NCBI GenBank assembly: GCA_947625135.1
Contig: CANQNE010000001.1
Coordinates: 62,001-126,000 of the forward strand
Source of the DNA: an uncultured Lachnospiraceae bacterium
Lineage (GTDB): Bacteria; Bacillota; Clostridia; Lachnospirales; Lachnospiraceae
Reading direction: 5' to 3'
DNA length: 64,000 nt
This document shows, piece after piece, positions 28,245-38,191 of this stretch. Position 1 is the first letter of the stretch; every line of letters begins with the position of its first letter. Below the pieces are notes generated by a model. It worked only from the letters and a program-made list of their open reading frames with translations. It did no database searches and was not told where the DNA came from. Made by a program: the position numbers and the translations under genes.

Positions 28245-28314
28245 TTTTTCGCCGTTTCCCCTAAGGCGAAAAAAGAATTCCGCCCGGAGTCCTTGAACAG
28301 ACGCCGGGCGGAAT
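28245..28314 (-). other. Two tandem hairpins, one a minus-strand terminator with no gene
   Basis: The first stem is TTTTTCGCC/GGCGAAAAA. The second is an 11-bp perfect stem ATTCCGCCCGG/CCGGGCGGAAT. On the minus strand the second is followed by TC and six T residues, a classic terminator. It lies upstream of the PIG-V promoter and has no minus-strand gene before it. The rest of 28135-28575 holds two promoters and no convincing coding sequence. Confidence 0.7.
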
Positions 28315-28448
28315 ATAAAGGGGAGGATAAGTATTACTATTTGTCTTTGGTAGTGAAATTGTCGGGGGAAGAAGACAATTTCTATCATCTAGTATCAACC
28401 CTTTTTCCGGATTTATACAAAAAAAATTCCAAAAATGAAAAAAAACAA

Positions 28449-28477
28449 TTGACTTTCTTTTTCAGTTGAAATATTAT
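28449..28477 (+). promoter_or_regulatory. Promoter of the DUF5688 gene
   Basis: TTGACT, a 17-bp spacer and TATTAT, in an AT-rich stretch about 100 bp before the start. Confidence 0.8.
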
Positions 28478-28575
28478 TTAAAAAAAGAAGCAACTAATTA
28501 TATGTGCAGACAATAATATACAAAAGAAACAAACCATATTATTTAAAACAAAACTAAAAATATAGGAGGACAAAA

Positions 28576-29484
28576 ATGGAATATAATGAATTTAAAAAAT
28601 GTGTAGTAGAGTCTGTAAAAAAGGAGTTGTACGGAAAAGAAAAGGTGGAGATCCACAGTGTACTGAAAAATAATGCGAAGCAGCTGGACGGGCTGACAGT
28701 ATTCCGCGAGGGGCACAGCATTGCGCCGGCGCTCTGCCTGAATGAATACTATCAGGAATACAGGCAGGGATGTCCTCTGGGAAATATTGTCCGGGAGATC
28801 ACGGATTTTTATAAATACGGCAGGGATGAAGCAGAGGGAATGGACGTTGCTTTCTTTAAGGAATACGCAAAGGTGAGAGAGCATCTGTATTTCAAAGTAG
28901 TCAATTATGAGAAGAATGTGAACAATCTGCAGAATCTTCCTCACGTGCGCACCATGGATCTGGCCATTGTATTTTACTGCAAAATGAGCCACGAAACGAT
29001 GGGCGATATTATGATCCAGATCTATAATTCCCATATCAAGCTGTGGAATATCCAGCTGGCGGATCTGTATGTGGAGGCGATGAAAAATACGGTGAAGAAG
29101 ATGCCGGTGGAGATCCGATCTATGAACGAGATCATCGGGGAAATGCTGCTGCAGGACGCGGCGGAGCTGGAGCGGAAGGATATTGCCAACGTGCGGGTGG
29201 ATGATAATATGTATGTACTTACCAATTATCTCAGGCAGTACGGGGCAGCCTGCATGTTTTATCAGGGCGTGCTTTCCAAATTTGCCATGACGGTAGGGAC
29301 GGATTTTTACATACTGCCAAGCTCCGTTCATGAGGTGATCCTGCTCCCGGTGCGGAAGGATTATACAAAGGAAAAGCTGCAGGAGATGGTGCGGCAGGTG
29401 AACCGGACACAGGTGGCGGAGGAGGATGTTTTGTCAGACAACATTTATCTTTATTCCAAAAAAATGAGGAAGATCCTTTTCTGA
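28576..29484 (+). CDS. DUF5688 family protein
   Basis: 302 aa cytoplasmic protein. The opening (YNEFKKCVVESVKKEL... KNNAKQLDGLTVFREGHSIAPALCLNEYY) and a C-terminal half resembling a DUF1444-like fold match DUF5688, a family common in Lachnospiraceae and often present in several copies per genome. No catalytic motif or membrane segment is visible. The start follows ATAGGAGGACAAAA. It has its own promoter and no operon partner. Function unknown. Confidence 0.8.
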   Translation: MEYNEFKKCVVESVKKELYGKEKVEIHSVLKNNAKQLDGLTVFREGHSIAPALCLNEYYQEYRQGCPLGNIVREITDFYKYGRDEAEGMDVAFFKEYAKVREHLYFKVVNYEKNVNNLQNLPHVRTMDLAIVFYCKMSHETMGDIMIQIYNSHIKLWNIQLADLYVEAMKNTVKKMPVEIRSMNEIIGEMLLQDAAELERKDIANVRVDDNMYVLTNYLRQYGAACMFYQGVLSKFAMTVGTDFYILPSSVHEVILLPVRKDYTKEKLQEMVRQVNRTQVAEEDVLSDNIYLYSKKMRKILF

Positions 29485-29539
29485 GTCATAAGCAGCCTGA
29501 AATTCCGAAGACATTCTGGAGACAGCCGTGAAATTTTGG

Positions 29540-29568
29540 TTGAAAAGATAACTGATAGCAGGTATAAT
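29540..29568 (+). promoter_or_regulatory. Promoter of glyS
   Basis: TTGAAA, a 17-bp spacer and TATAAT, 41 bp upstream of the chosen start. The leader is too short for a T-box. Confidence 0.85.
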
Positions 29569-29609
29569 ACTTGAAACGGCTAATAATCTATGAAAAGAGG
29601 ATATATCTT

Positions 29610-30998
29610 ATGGAAAAAACAATGGAAAAAATCGTGGCGCTTGCCAAGGCGAGAGGATTTGTTTATGCGGGATCAGAAATTTACGGCGGCCTTGCAAATA
29701 CATGGGATTACGGCAATCTCGGCGTGGAACTGAAAAACAATGTAAAGAAGGCGTGGTGGCAGAAATTTGTCACGGAGAGCCCTTATAATGTAGGGGTTGA
29801 CTGCGCCATTCTCATGAATCCCCAGACATGGATCGCTTCCGGCCATCTCGGCAGCTTCAGCGATCCATTGATGGACTGCAAGGAATGTCATGAGCGTTTC
29901 CGCGCGGATCAGATGATCGAGAATTTTGCAAAGGAGCATGACATTGCCCTTGAGAGCAGCATCGACGCATGGAGTCACCAGCAGATGAAGGATTTTGTAG
30001 AGGAGCATCAGGTGCCATGTCCTTCTTGCGGCAAACATAATTTTACGGATATCCGGGAATTTAATCTGATGTTCAAGACCTTTCAGGGTGTGACGGAGGA
30101 TGCCAAGAATACGGTATATCTCCGCCCCGAGACGGCGCAGGGCATCTTTGTGAATTTTAAGAACGTACAGAGGACTTCCCGCAAGAAGATCCCCTTTGGT
30201 ATTGCCCAGATCGGAAAATCTTTCCGAAATGAGATCACGCCGGGCAATTTCACCTTCCGTACAAGAGAATTTGAGCAGATGGAGCTGGAGTTTTTCTGTG
30301 AGCCGGATACGGATCTGGAATGGTTCGCATACTGGAAGCAGTACTGCATCGACTGGCTGAAAAGCCTCGGCATGAAGGAAGAGGAAATGCGTGTCCGGGA
30401 TCATGAGAAGGAGGAGTTGTCCTTCTACAGCAAGGCCACCTCTGATATTGAATTTCTCTTTCCCTTCGGGTGGGGCGAGCTTTGGGGCATCGCGGACCGC
30501 ACCGACTATGATCTGACCCGCCATCAGGAAGTGTCCAAGGCGGATATGAGCTATTTTGACGATACGAAGAATAAGAAATATATTCCTTACGTGATCGAGC
30601 CTTCTCTCGGCGCGGATCGTGTGGTGCTGGCATTCTTGTGCGGCGCATACGATGAAGAAGAGCTGGAGGGCGGAGATATGCGGACCGTGCTGCGGTTCCA
30701 TCCGGCGTTGGCCCCTGTAAAGATCGGCGTGCTGCCGCTGTCCAAAAAGCTCAACGAGGGCGCGGAGAAGATTTTCCATACCCTCACAAAAAAATACAAC
30801 TGTGAATTTGACGACAGGGGAAACATCGGCAAGCGTTACAGAAGACAGGATGAGATCGGAACCCCTTACTGCATTACTTATGATTTTGAGTCCGAGGAGG
30901 ACGGCGCGGTGACAGTGCGCGATCGGGACACCATGGCGCAGGAACGGGTAAAGATCGAAGATCTGCCCCGTTATTTCGAGGAGAAATTCACATTTTAA
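29610..30998 (+). CDS. glyQS: Glycyl-tRNA synthetase, dimeric (alpha2) type
   Basis: 462 aa class II synthetase of the eukaryal/archaeal/Gram-positive dimeric type, not the bacterial alpha2beta2 form. Signatures include [29 protein letters not shown], motif 2 [25 protein letters not shown] and an anticodon-binding domain near the C-terminus. A CxxC pair (CKEC...CPSC) may hold Zn. ATG 29610 was chosen because AGAGG precedes it and because the earlier in-frame ATG overlaps the promoter start region. Confidence 0.95.
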   Translation: MEKTMEKIVALAKARGFVYAGSEIYGGLANTWDYGNLGVELKNNVKKAWWQKFVTESPYNVGVDCAILMNPQTWIASGHLGSFSDPLMDCKECHERFRADQMIENFAKEHDIALESSIDAWSHQQMKDFVEEHQVPCPSCGKHNFTDIREFNLMFKTFQGVTEDAKNTVYLRPETAQGIFVNFKNVQRTSRKKIPFGIAQIGKSFRNEITPGNFTFRTREFEQMELEFFCEPDTDLEWFAYWKQYCIDWLKSLGMKEEEMRVRDHEKEELSFYSKATSDIEFLFPFGWGELWGIADRTDYDLTRHQEVSKADMSYFDDTKNKKYIPYVIEPSLGADRVVLAFLCGAYDEEELEGGDMRTVLRFHPALAPVKIGVLPLSKKLNEGAEKIFHTLTKKYNCEFDDRGNIGKRYRRQDEIGTPYCITYDFESEEDGAVTVRDRDTMAQERVKIEDLPRYFEEKFTF

Positions 30999-31019
30999 GG
31001 AGAATGAAGGAAAAACTCC

Positions 31020-32240
31020 ATGACGCAGTGGCTGGTGAAAACCTTTATCAAGGATTATGAAAATATAAAAGACCGGAAGGTGCGGATGGCTTACGGTGTG
31101 CTGGGAAGCGGCACCGCCATGGTATGCAACCTTCTGCTGTTTCTGGCAAAGTGCTTTGTGGGTGTTCTGCTGCACAGCGTTTCCGTTATGGCGGATGCGT
31201 TCAATAACCTGTCTGACAGTGTTGCCAACGTGGTGGGCTATGTAGGAGTGAAAATGGCAGGCAAACCCGCCGACAGGGAGCATCCCTTCGGGCATGGACG
31301 CGTGGAATATATCGCGGCGCTGCTTGTGGCGTTTCTGGTGCTGGAGGTAGGCGTTTCCTTTCTGAAAAATTCTGTGGATAAGATCCTGCATCCCCAGGAA
31401 ATAGTCTTTCAGTGGGTTCCCTTTCTTGTGCTGCTCCTGTCTGTCTCCGTTAAGCTGTGGATGGCTTTCTTTTACCGTAAGCTGGGCAGGATGATCGACT
31501 CCAAGGTGATGGCGGCCACTGCCGTGGATGCGGCAGGAGACGTGATGGCCACGGCGGTGACGCTGATCTCTCTGGCCGTATACAGGCTGGTCGGCGTCAA
31601 CGTGGACGGTTATGCGGGCCTTGTTGTTTCGTTCTTTATTATATGGGCAGGTATCGGGATCATACGCGATACGGCGAGGCCGCTGGTGGGAGAAGCGGCA
31701 GATCCGGCAGTCTACCGGATGGTGACAGAATTTGTGGAAAGCTATGAGGGGATCTGCGGCACCCATGATCTGATCGTACATAATTACGGCCCGAGCCACA
31801 GCATGGCGTCCATCCATGCGGAAATCTCCAGCGAGCAGGGAATCGTGGAGGCCCATGAGCTGATCGACGCCATTGAGCGGGAGGCCAACCGGCGTCTGGG
31901 CATTTTTCTTGTTATCCACACAGATCCGGTGGATCTGAATTCCAAGGTGACGAAAAGAGTAAGAGCAAAAGTCGCCGCGATCCTGCAGGAGCTGGATGAG
32001 CGTCTTTCCATCCATGATTTCCGGATCGTGGAGGAAAAAACAGTGACAAAGCTGATATTTGATATGGCCGTTCCCTTTGAGTTTGACGAGGAAAGGGAGG
32101 AAACAATTAAAAAAACACTGGAGGAAAGCCTGCAGAAGGAAAATCCCGGATACCGATGCGTGATTACTTATGATAAGAGCTTTTTCGGCGGTGAGGATAT
32201 GGAACAGGACGGAAAGGACAGAGAAGAGAATGAAAGATAA
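31020..32240 (+). CDS. Cation diffusion facilitator family transporter
   Basis: 406 aa, six N-terminal membrane helices and a C-terminal cytoplasmic domain. SVMADAFNNLSDSVANV and HPFGHGRVEYIAAL carry the metal-site Asp and His residues of CDF exporters (Zn, Mn or Fe efflux by proton antiport). DAAGDVMATAVT holds the second metal pair. The C-terminal 100 residues are longer than in FieF. It follows glyQS by 21 bp and overlaps the galK start by 11 bases. Confidence 0.9.
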   Translation: MTQWLVKTFIKDYENIKDRKVRMAYGVLGSGTAMVCNLLLFLAKCFVGVLLHSVSVMADAFNNLSDSVANVVGYVGVKMAGKPADREHPFGHGRVEYIAALLVAFLVLEVGVSFLKNSVDKILHPQEIVFQWVPFLVLLLSVSVKLWMAFFYRKLGRMIDSKVMAATAVDAAGDVMATAVTLISLAVYRLVGVNVDGYAGLVVSFFIIWAGIGIIRDTARPLVGEAADPAVYRMVTEFVESYEGICGTHDLIVHNYGPSHSMASIHAEISSEQGIVEAHELIDAIEREANRRLGIFLVIHTDPVDLNSKVTKRVRAKVAAILQELDERLSIHDFRIVEEKTVTKLIFDMAVPFEFDEEREETIKKTLEESLQKENPGYRCVITYDKSFFGGEDMEQDGKDREENER

Positions 32241-33396
32241 GCTGATACAGAAGTTCGGGGAATTATACGGAAAGGACGGAGATATCCGGGTATATTTTGC
32301 CCCGGGAAGAGTGAACCTGATCGGAGAGCATACAGATTATAACGGCGGCCATGTATTTCCCTGTGCATTGACGCTGGGGACTTATGTGGTGGCGCGGAAG
32401 AGAGCGGATCGGCTGCTCCGGCTGTTTTCGGTGAATTTTTCGCATCTGGGTGTGACGGAGTCCTCTCTGGATGAGTTGTATTACCACAAGAAGTTTGGCT
32501 GGACCAATTACCCAAAGGGGGTGCTTTGGACCTTTGACAAGAAAGGATATCCGGTAACCAATGGATTTGATATTCTTCTGTACGGCAATATTCCCAACGG
32601 ATCAGGGCTGTCGTCCTCGGCGTCGGTAGAGGTTGCCATCGCGGTGATGCTGAAGGATATGTATGGATTTGACATGTCCATGACGGACATCGCCCTGTTC
32701 TGCCAGTATTCCGAAAATAAGTTTAACGGCGTCAACTGCGGCATTATGGATCAGTTTTCCATCGCCATGGGAAAAAAGGATAACGCCATCTTTCTGGATA
32801 CCAGCAATCTGGATTATGAGTACGCGCCGCTGGATATGAAGGGGTATAAGATCGTCATTGCCTCCAGCAACAAAAAGCGGGGGCTGGGGGACAGTAAATA
32901 CAACGAGCGCCGCAGCGAGTGCGACCGCTCGCTGGAGGAACTGAAGACGCTGCTGAATATCAGCACCCTGGGAGAACTGTCCAACGAAGCCTTTGAGGAG
33001 ACCAAGGAGATCATCAAGGACCCGGTAAGGCTGCGTCGGGTGCGTCATGCGGTAACGGAGAACCAGCGGACGATCCGTGCGGTAAAGGCGCTGAAGGAAG
33101 GGGATCTTGCAAAATTCGGCCGCCTGATGAATCAGTCCCATATTTCCCTGCGGGATGATTATGAGGTTACCGGCCCAGAGTTGGATACCCTTGTGGAAGC
33201 CGCATGGCAGCAGGAGGGAGTGATCGGCTCACGAATGACGGGCGCAGGCTTCGGGGGCTGCACGGTGAGCATTGTAAAAGAGGAATGTGTGGAGGCCTTT
33301 ATTGAGAACGTAGGCAGTATATATCGCCGGCGTGTTGGTTACGGCGCAGATTTTTATGTGGTGGATATCGGCGACGGCGCCCGGCGTTTGCAGTAA
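32230..33396 (+). CDS. galK: Galactokinase
   Basis: 388 aa GHMP kinase that phosphorylates galactose for the Leloir pathway. The signature GRVNLIGEHTDYNGGHV, the ATP loop PNGSGLSSSASVEV and MTGAGFGGCTVSIV are intact. The ATG at 32230 overlaps the end of the CDF gene and follows AGAGAAGAG. No galT, galE or galactose transporter lies next to it, so the rest of the pathway is elsewhere. Confidence 0.93.
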   Translation: MKDKLIQKFGELYGKDGDIRVYFAPGRVNLIGEHTDYNGGHVFPCALTLGTYVVARKRADRLLRLFSVNFSHLGVTESSLDELYYHKKFGWTNYPKGVLWTFDKKGYPVTNGFDILLYGNIPNGSGLSSSASVEVAIAVMLKDMYGFDMSMTDIALFCQYSENKFNGVNCGIMDQFSIAMGKKDNAIFLDTSNLDYEYAPLDMKGYKIVIASSNKKRGLGDSKYNERRSECDRSLEELKTLLNISTLGELSNEAFEETKEIIKDPVRLRRVRHAVTENQRTIRAVKALKEGDLAKFGRLMNQSHISLRDDYEVTGPELDTLVEAAWQQEGVIGSRMTGAGFGGCTVSIVKEECVEAFIENVGSIYRRRVGYGADFYVVDIGDGARRLQ

Positions 33397-33453
33397 CCAA
33401 TGAAACAAAAAATTTTTTCTGCATAAACTGATAAAAAGATTTTGATTGGAAGT

Positions 33454-34212
33454 ATGGATTTGGCAGAAAAAGTTGCACTTGACGCGGGACACGGCGGAAG
33501 AGATTACGGCGCCGTTTATGACGGCAGACGTGAAAAGGATGATAATCTGAGGCTTGCGCAGGATGTAGGCGCACTTTTAAAGGAGAAAGGGCTGGACGTG
33601 GTCTATACAAGAACGTCAGATGTATACCGGACTCCCTATGAGCGGGCAATGACCGCAAACAATGAAGGGGCGGACTATTTTGTTTCTCTTCACAGAAACG
33701 CCTTCCCGGAGCCGAATCAGGCCTCCGGCGCGGAAGCGTTTGTGTATGAGGACGACGGCGTCAAAGGGGAGATCGCAAAAGCGATCACGGACAATCTGGA
33801 AACGGTTGGATTTGTAAACCGGGGTGTACAGGAGCGACCAAATCTGGTGGTGCTGAAGCGCACCGGAATGCCCGCGGTGCTGATACAGGTGGGCTATATT
33901 GATTCCGAAGCGGATAACCAGTTGTTTGAGCAGAATTACGAAGATGTGGTGCAGGCGATCGTAGAGGGGATCCTCAACAGCATTGTGTCCGAAGAACCAT
34001 ATTACAAAGTACAGGTTGGTGTTTTCAGGGTGGAGGCCAATGCCAGAAGGCTTTTGGAGGAGCTGGCCGGAGAAGGGTTCCCCGCCTATATTGTTTATGA
34101 GGATGGATATTACAAGGTGTTTGTGGGCGCTTATCCGGAAATGCAGGAGGCAGTAGACATGGAGAAACTCCTTCGGGATAACGGATATACCACCATGCTT
34201 GTGAGAAAATAA
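33454..34212 (+). CDS. N-acetylmuramoyl-L-alanine amidase with SPOR domain
   Basis: About 252 aa. The Amidase_3 domain (about 1-175) has Zn ligands in LDAGHGGRDYGA, the Glu of GRREKDDN, and the His of VSLHRNAF, with a C-terminal GYIDSEADN motif. A SPOR domain follows (about 180-250: YKVQVGVFRVEANARRL, YKVFVGAYP), which binds septal glycan. There is no signal peptide, which is odd for a cell-wall enzyme and may mean mother-cell or lytic use. The start is uncertain: ATG 33454 or in-frame TTG 33442. Confidence 0.85.
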   Translation: MDLAEKVALDAGHGGRDYGAVYDGRREKDDNLRLAQDVGALLKEKGLDVVYTRTSDVYRTPYERAMTANNEGADYFVSLHRNAFPEPNQASGAEAFVYEDDGVKGEIAKAITDNLETVGFVNRGVQERPNLVVLKRTGMPAVLIQVGYIDSEADNQLFEQNYEDVVQAIVEGILNSIVSEEPYYKVQVGVFRVEANARRLLEELAGEGFPAYIVYEDGYYKVFVGAYPEMQEAVDMEKLLRDNGYTTMLVRK

Positions 34213-34253
34213 ATAAACGGGGCTGTCAGAAGGCTTCCGGAGGGACAGAAGAT

Positions 34254-34329
34254 CCCGTGTCTGCATTGTTTTCCGGCAAAAGTACGTCTGTGATCGGACG
34301 AACGCCTGCCGGAAGGCGCAGACAGCGGG
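34254..34329 (+). ncRNA. Structured leader upstream of purL
   Basis: A nested stem can be drawn: CCCG/CGGG (34254/34326), GTCTGC/GCAGAC (34259/34318), TTCCGGCA/TGCCGGAA (34271/34307) and CGTC/GACG at the apex (34285/34297), with a 6-nt left and a 3-nt right bulge. It ends 58 bp before purL. It does not match the purine, PreQ1 or ZTP consensus as far as I can see by eye. Confidence 0.5.
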
Positions 34330-34387
34330 GGATGCAGGCTTTCCCGGCGGCTGTACGGCGGCGTCTCAAAGAAAGGTACGGTTAAAT

Positions 34388-37300
34388 ATGAGCAGCGTAA
34401 GAAGAGTCTATGTAGAAAAGAAACCGGAATTTGCCATGCGGGCAAAAGAACTGAAGGAGGAGATCCACAGCTATCTGGGTATTCAGGGAGTTACCGGCGT
34501 CCGGGTGCTGATCCGCTATGATGTGGAAAATCTGGAGGAACCCATTTACCGGAAAGCGTTGGGGGTGGTTTTCCATGAACCTCCTGTGGATGATTATTAT
34601 GAGGAGACGTTTGATTACGGCGACGGCAGAGTGTTCAGCGTGGAATATCTGCCCGGTCAGTTTGACCAGCGTTCTGATTCCGCCGTTCAGTGCATCCGTT
34701 TTCTCAAGGAAGACGCGGAGCCGGTGATCCGAACGGCTGTCACTTATGTGATCGAGGGCGACATCACAGAGGAGCAGTTTGAAACCATCAAAGGCTTTTG
34801 CATCAACCCTGTGGATTCTAGAGAAACCGGGCTGAAAAAGCCCGAAACGCTGATGACAGAATATCAGGTGCCGGAGGATGTAGCTGTTTTTGACGGATTC
34901 GCAGGACTGCCGGAAGCGGAATTGAAGGCGCTTTACGATTCTTTGAATCTGGCAATGACATTTCGTGATTTTCAGCATATTCAGAACTATTACCGGGATG
35001 AAGAATACAGAGATCCTTCCATGACGGAGATCCGGGTGCTGGATACTTATTGGTCCGATCATTGCAGGCACACGACCTTTTCTACGGAACTGAAGGAGGT
35101 TACCTTCGGCGAAGGAGATTACCGGGAGCCGATCGAAAAGAGTTATCGGTCCTATCTGGCGGTGCGGGAAGAATTATTTGCCGGAAGAAAGGACAAGTTT
35201 GTATGCCTCATGGATCTGGCGCTGATCGCCATGCGGAAGCTGAAAAAGGACGGCAGGCTGCAGGATATGGAGGAGTCTGACGAGATCAACGCCTGCAGTA
35301 TCGTTGTGCCGGTGACCATCGACGGCGAGGAGCAGGAATGGCTGATCAGCTTCAAGAATGAGACCCATAATCATCCTACAGAGATTGAACCCTTCGGCGG
35401 GGCCGCCACCTGTCTGGGCGGCGCCATCAGGGATCCTCTGTCGGGAAGATCATACGTATATCAGGCAATGCGCGTGACCGGCGCAGCCAACCCAACCCTG
35501 TCGCTGAAAAAGACGCTGACGGGTAAGCTGCCCCAGAAAAAACTGGTGCGGGGCGCGGCAAGCGGCTACAGTTCTTACGGCAACCAGATCGGTCTTGCAA
35601 CCGGTTATGTTAAAGAAATCTATCATCCCGATTATGTAGCCAAACGACTGGAGATCGGGGCGGTGATAGGCGCTGCGCCCAGAAAGAATGTGATCCGGGA
35701 GACGTCGGACCCCGGGGATGTGATCATCCTGCTGGGCGGCCGTACTGGAAGGGACGGATGCGGCGGCGCTACCGGTTCTTCCAAAGTGCATACGGAAACA
35801 TCCATTGAGACCTGCGGCGCGGAGGTGCAAAAAGGAAATGCACCCACCGAGCGTAAAATCCAGCGGCTCTTCCGCAGGGAAGAGGTCAGCCGGCTGATCA
35901 AGAAATGTAATGATTTCGGAGCAGGGGGCGTATCTGTCGCCATCGGCGAGCTGGCGGACGGCCTGACAATATGGCTGGACAAGGTTCCCAAGAAATATGC
36001 GGGGCTGGACGGCACGGAACTTGCCATCTCCGAATCTCAGGAGCGTATGGCAGTGGTGGTAGATCCCAAAGACGTGCCCGCGTTTCTGGCGTATGCGTCA
36101 GAGGAAAATCTGGAAGCCGTGGAAGTGGCGGTTGTCACAGAGGAACCCCGCCTCGTGATGATCTGGAGAGACAAAGAGATCGTGAATATTTCACGGGCAT
36201 TTTTAAATACAAACGGCGCCCATCAGGAGACCAGTGTCTTTGTGGACATCCCGTCTAAACGGGATCAGTTTTTCTGTACGCCCACAGTCCGGGACGTGGA
36301 GGATGTCTGGCTTATCTATATGCAGGATCTGAATGTCTGCTCTCAGAAGGGGCTGGTGGAAATGTTTGACTCTTCCATCGGGGCCGGCAGCGTGCTGATG
36401 CCTTATGGCGGAAAGTATCAGCTGACGGAGACGCAGGCTATGGTGGCAAAGCTCCCTGTATTGAAGGGCGAGTGTGATACGGTGACGATGATGAGCTACG
36501 GCTTTGATCCGGTTCTTTCCAGCTGGAGCCCTTATCACGGCGCCATTTATGCCGTGCTGGAATCCGTTTCCCGCATTGTTGCGGCAGGCGGAGATTACAA
36601 AAAAGTACGTTTTACATTTCAGGAATATTTCCGCCGCATGAGCGAGGATCCGGCTCGATGGAGCCAGCCGTTCGCGGCGCTTCTGGGGGCTTATGAGGCG
36701 CAGATGCAGCTGGGATTGCCGTCCATAGGCGGCAAAGACAGTATGTCCGGCACGTTTAATGACATTGATGTGCCGCCTACGCTGGTGTCCTTTGCGGTAG
36801 ATGTTGCGAAGATGGGCGATGTGATAACGCCGGAGATGAAGCACCGCGATGATCAGCTGCTGTGGTACCGGATCGAAAGAAATGAGTATGATCTGCCGAA
36901 ATTTAAGCAGGCGATGAAACTGTACGACGGTCTTCACGAATTGATGCAGAAGGGAGCTGTGCAGGCTGCTTATGTGGTCGACGGTAAGGGCGCGGCGGTA
37001 GCTTTGAGCAAAATGGCTTTTGGAAACCGCAAGGGATTTACGCTGGAGGACAGTGTGGATCCGGGCACGCTTTTTGCGCCGGGCAACGGCGATATCATTG
37101 TGGAGGTCTCACCGGAGCATGTAGCGGAGGCGCCCAAAGGATATATCCTGCTTGGCAAAGTGACGGACGACGGTTACTTTATCTGCAAAAATATGAAGCT
37201 GTCCGTGGATGACGCGATCCGTGCGTGGAAACAGCCGCTGGAAAAGGTATTCCCCTCTTCGGCGGGCGCGGAGGCAAAGGCTGTAGAGCGGGGCACCTAT

Positions 37301-38137
37301 ACTGCAAAGCAGATCTATACCTGCAGGAACAAGGTGGCAAAGCCCACTGTATTTATTCCGGTATTTCCCGGCACCAACTGCGAGTATGACAGCACAAAGG
37401 TATTTGAAAAGGCGGGCGCCAGAGTCAGGACACAGGTGTTCCGAAACCTGAATTCCAACGATATTCTGGAATCTGTGGAAGAATTTGAAAAGCAGATCGA
37501 GCAGGCGCAGATCATTATGTTCCCCGGCGGATTCTCTGCAGGCGACGAACCGGACGGTTCCGCAAAATTCTTTGCCACCGCATTCCAGAATGAAAAGATC
37601 AGGGAAGCGGTGCATCGGCTGTTGGATCAGCGGGACGGACTGGCACTTGGAATCTGCAACGGATTTCAGGCGCTGATCAAGCTGGGGCTTGTGCCTTACG
37701 GCAAAATTGTGGGACAGACAAAAGAAAGCCCCACGCTGACTTATAACACCATCAACCGCCATATTTCCAAAATGGCTTATCTGAAAGTGACCAGCAACAA
37801 ATCTCCATGGCTGCAGAAAGCTGTTGTGGGCGGCGTATATGCCAATCCCGCATCCCATGGGGAGGGCCGGTTTGTAGCAAACGACGATGTGATCGCAAAA
37901 CTGTTTGAAAACGGACAGGTTGCTACCCAATACTGTGATCTGAACGGCGCGGTAACCATGGACGACGAATGGAATATCAACGGTTCCTACTGCGCCATCG
38001 AGGGGATCACCAGCCCCGACGGACGGTGTCTGGGCAAGATGGCTCATTCTGAGCGGCAGGGCAGAGGCGTTGCAGTGAATATTTACGGAGAACAGGATCT
38101 GGGCATTTTTGAATCCGGTGTTGCTTATTTCCAATAA
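34388..38137 (+). CDS. purL: Phosphoribosylformylglycinamidine synthase, fused large form
   Basis: 1249 aa. It converts FGAR plus glutamine and ATP to FGAM in purine synthesis. All parts are fused: an N-terminal PurS-like region (about 1-160), two ATP-binding synthetase halves (NETHNHPTEIEPFGGAATCLGGAIRD near 320; VPPTLVSF near 795), and a C-terminal glutaminase (from about 975: FPGTNCEYDS, nucleophile in LGICNGFQAL, His/Glu in HGEGRF). This proteobacteria-like fused form is also common in Clostridia, in contrast to Bacillus PurSQL. It stands alone behind a structured leader. Confidence 0.95.
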   Translation: MSSVRRVYVEKKPEFAMRAKELKEEIHSYLGIQGVTGVRVLIRYDVENLEEPIYRKALGVVFHEPPVDDYYEETFDYGDGRVFSVEYLPGQFDQRSDSAVQCIRFLKEDAEPVIRTAVTYVIEGDITEEQFETIKGFCINPVDSRETGLKKPETLMTEYQVPEDVAVFDGFAGLPEAELKALYDSLNLAMTFRDFQHIQNYYRDEEYRDPSMTEIRVLDTYWSDHCRHTTFSTELKEVTFGEGDYREPIEKSYRSYLAVREELFAGRKDKFVCLMDLALIAMRKLKKDGRLQDMEESDEINACSIVVPVTIDGEEQEWLISFKNETHNHPTEIEPFGGAATCLGGAIRDPLSGRSYVYQAMRVTGAANPTLSLKKTLTGKLPQKKLVRGAASGYSSYGNQIGLATGYVKEIYHPDYVAKRLEIGAVIGAAPRKNVIRETSDPGDVIILLGGRTGRDGCGGATGSSKVHTETSIETCGAEVQKGNAPTERKIQRLFRREEVSRLIKKCNDFGAGGVSVAIGELADGLTIWLDKVPKKYAGLDGTELAISESQERMAVVVDPKDVPAFLAYASEENLEAVEVAVVTEEPRLVMIWRDKEIVNISRAFLNTNGAHQETSVFVDIPSKRDQFFCTPTVRDVEDVWLIYMQDLNVCSQKGLVEMFDSSIGAGSVLMPYGGKYQLTETQAMVAKLPVLKGECDTVTMMSYGFDPVLSSWSPYHGAIYAVLESVSRIVAAGGDYKKVRFTFQEYFRRMSEDPARWSQPFAALLGAYEAQMQLGLPSIGGKDSMSGTFNDIDVPPTLVSFAVDVAKMGDVITPEMKHRDDQLLWYRIERNEYDLPKFKQAMKLYDGLHELMQKGAVQAAYVVDGKGAAVALSKMAFGNRKGFTLEDSVDPGTLFAPGNGDIIVEVSPEHVAEAPKGYILLGKVTDDGYFICKNMKLSVDDAIRAWKQPLEKVFPSSAGAEAKAVERGTYTAKQIYTCRNKVAKPTVFIPVFPGTNCEYDSTKVFEKAGARVRTQVFRNLNSNDILESVEEFEKQIEQAQIIMFPGGFSAGDEPDGSAKFFATAFQNEKIREAVHRLLDQRDGLALGICNGFQALIKLGLVPYGKIVGQTKESPTLTYNTINRHISKMAYLKVTSNKSPWLQKAVVGGVYANPASHGEGRFVANDDVIAKLFENGQVATQYCDLNGAVTMDDEWNINGSYCAIEGITSPDGRCLGKMAHSERQGRGVAVNIYGEQDLGIFESGVAYFQ

Positions 38138-38191
38138 ACGGATCGGGAACAGAAGAAACAGGTTTCCGGGTGTGGAAAAGGAGAAAATTTT

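Noticed and set aside
28212..28469. 85-codon frame in the DUF5688 upstream region
   Set aside because: It spans two hairpins and part of a promoter and lacks a ribosome site.
29485..29609. T-box before glyQS
   Set aside because: The promoter leaves a leader of only about 35 nt.
29673..32015. 780-codon minus-strand frame opposite glyQS and the CDF gene
   Set aside because: Both plus-strand genes have clear family motifs; the reverse frame has His/Arg-rich nonsense and no domain.
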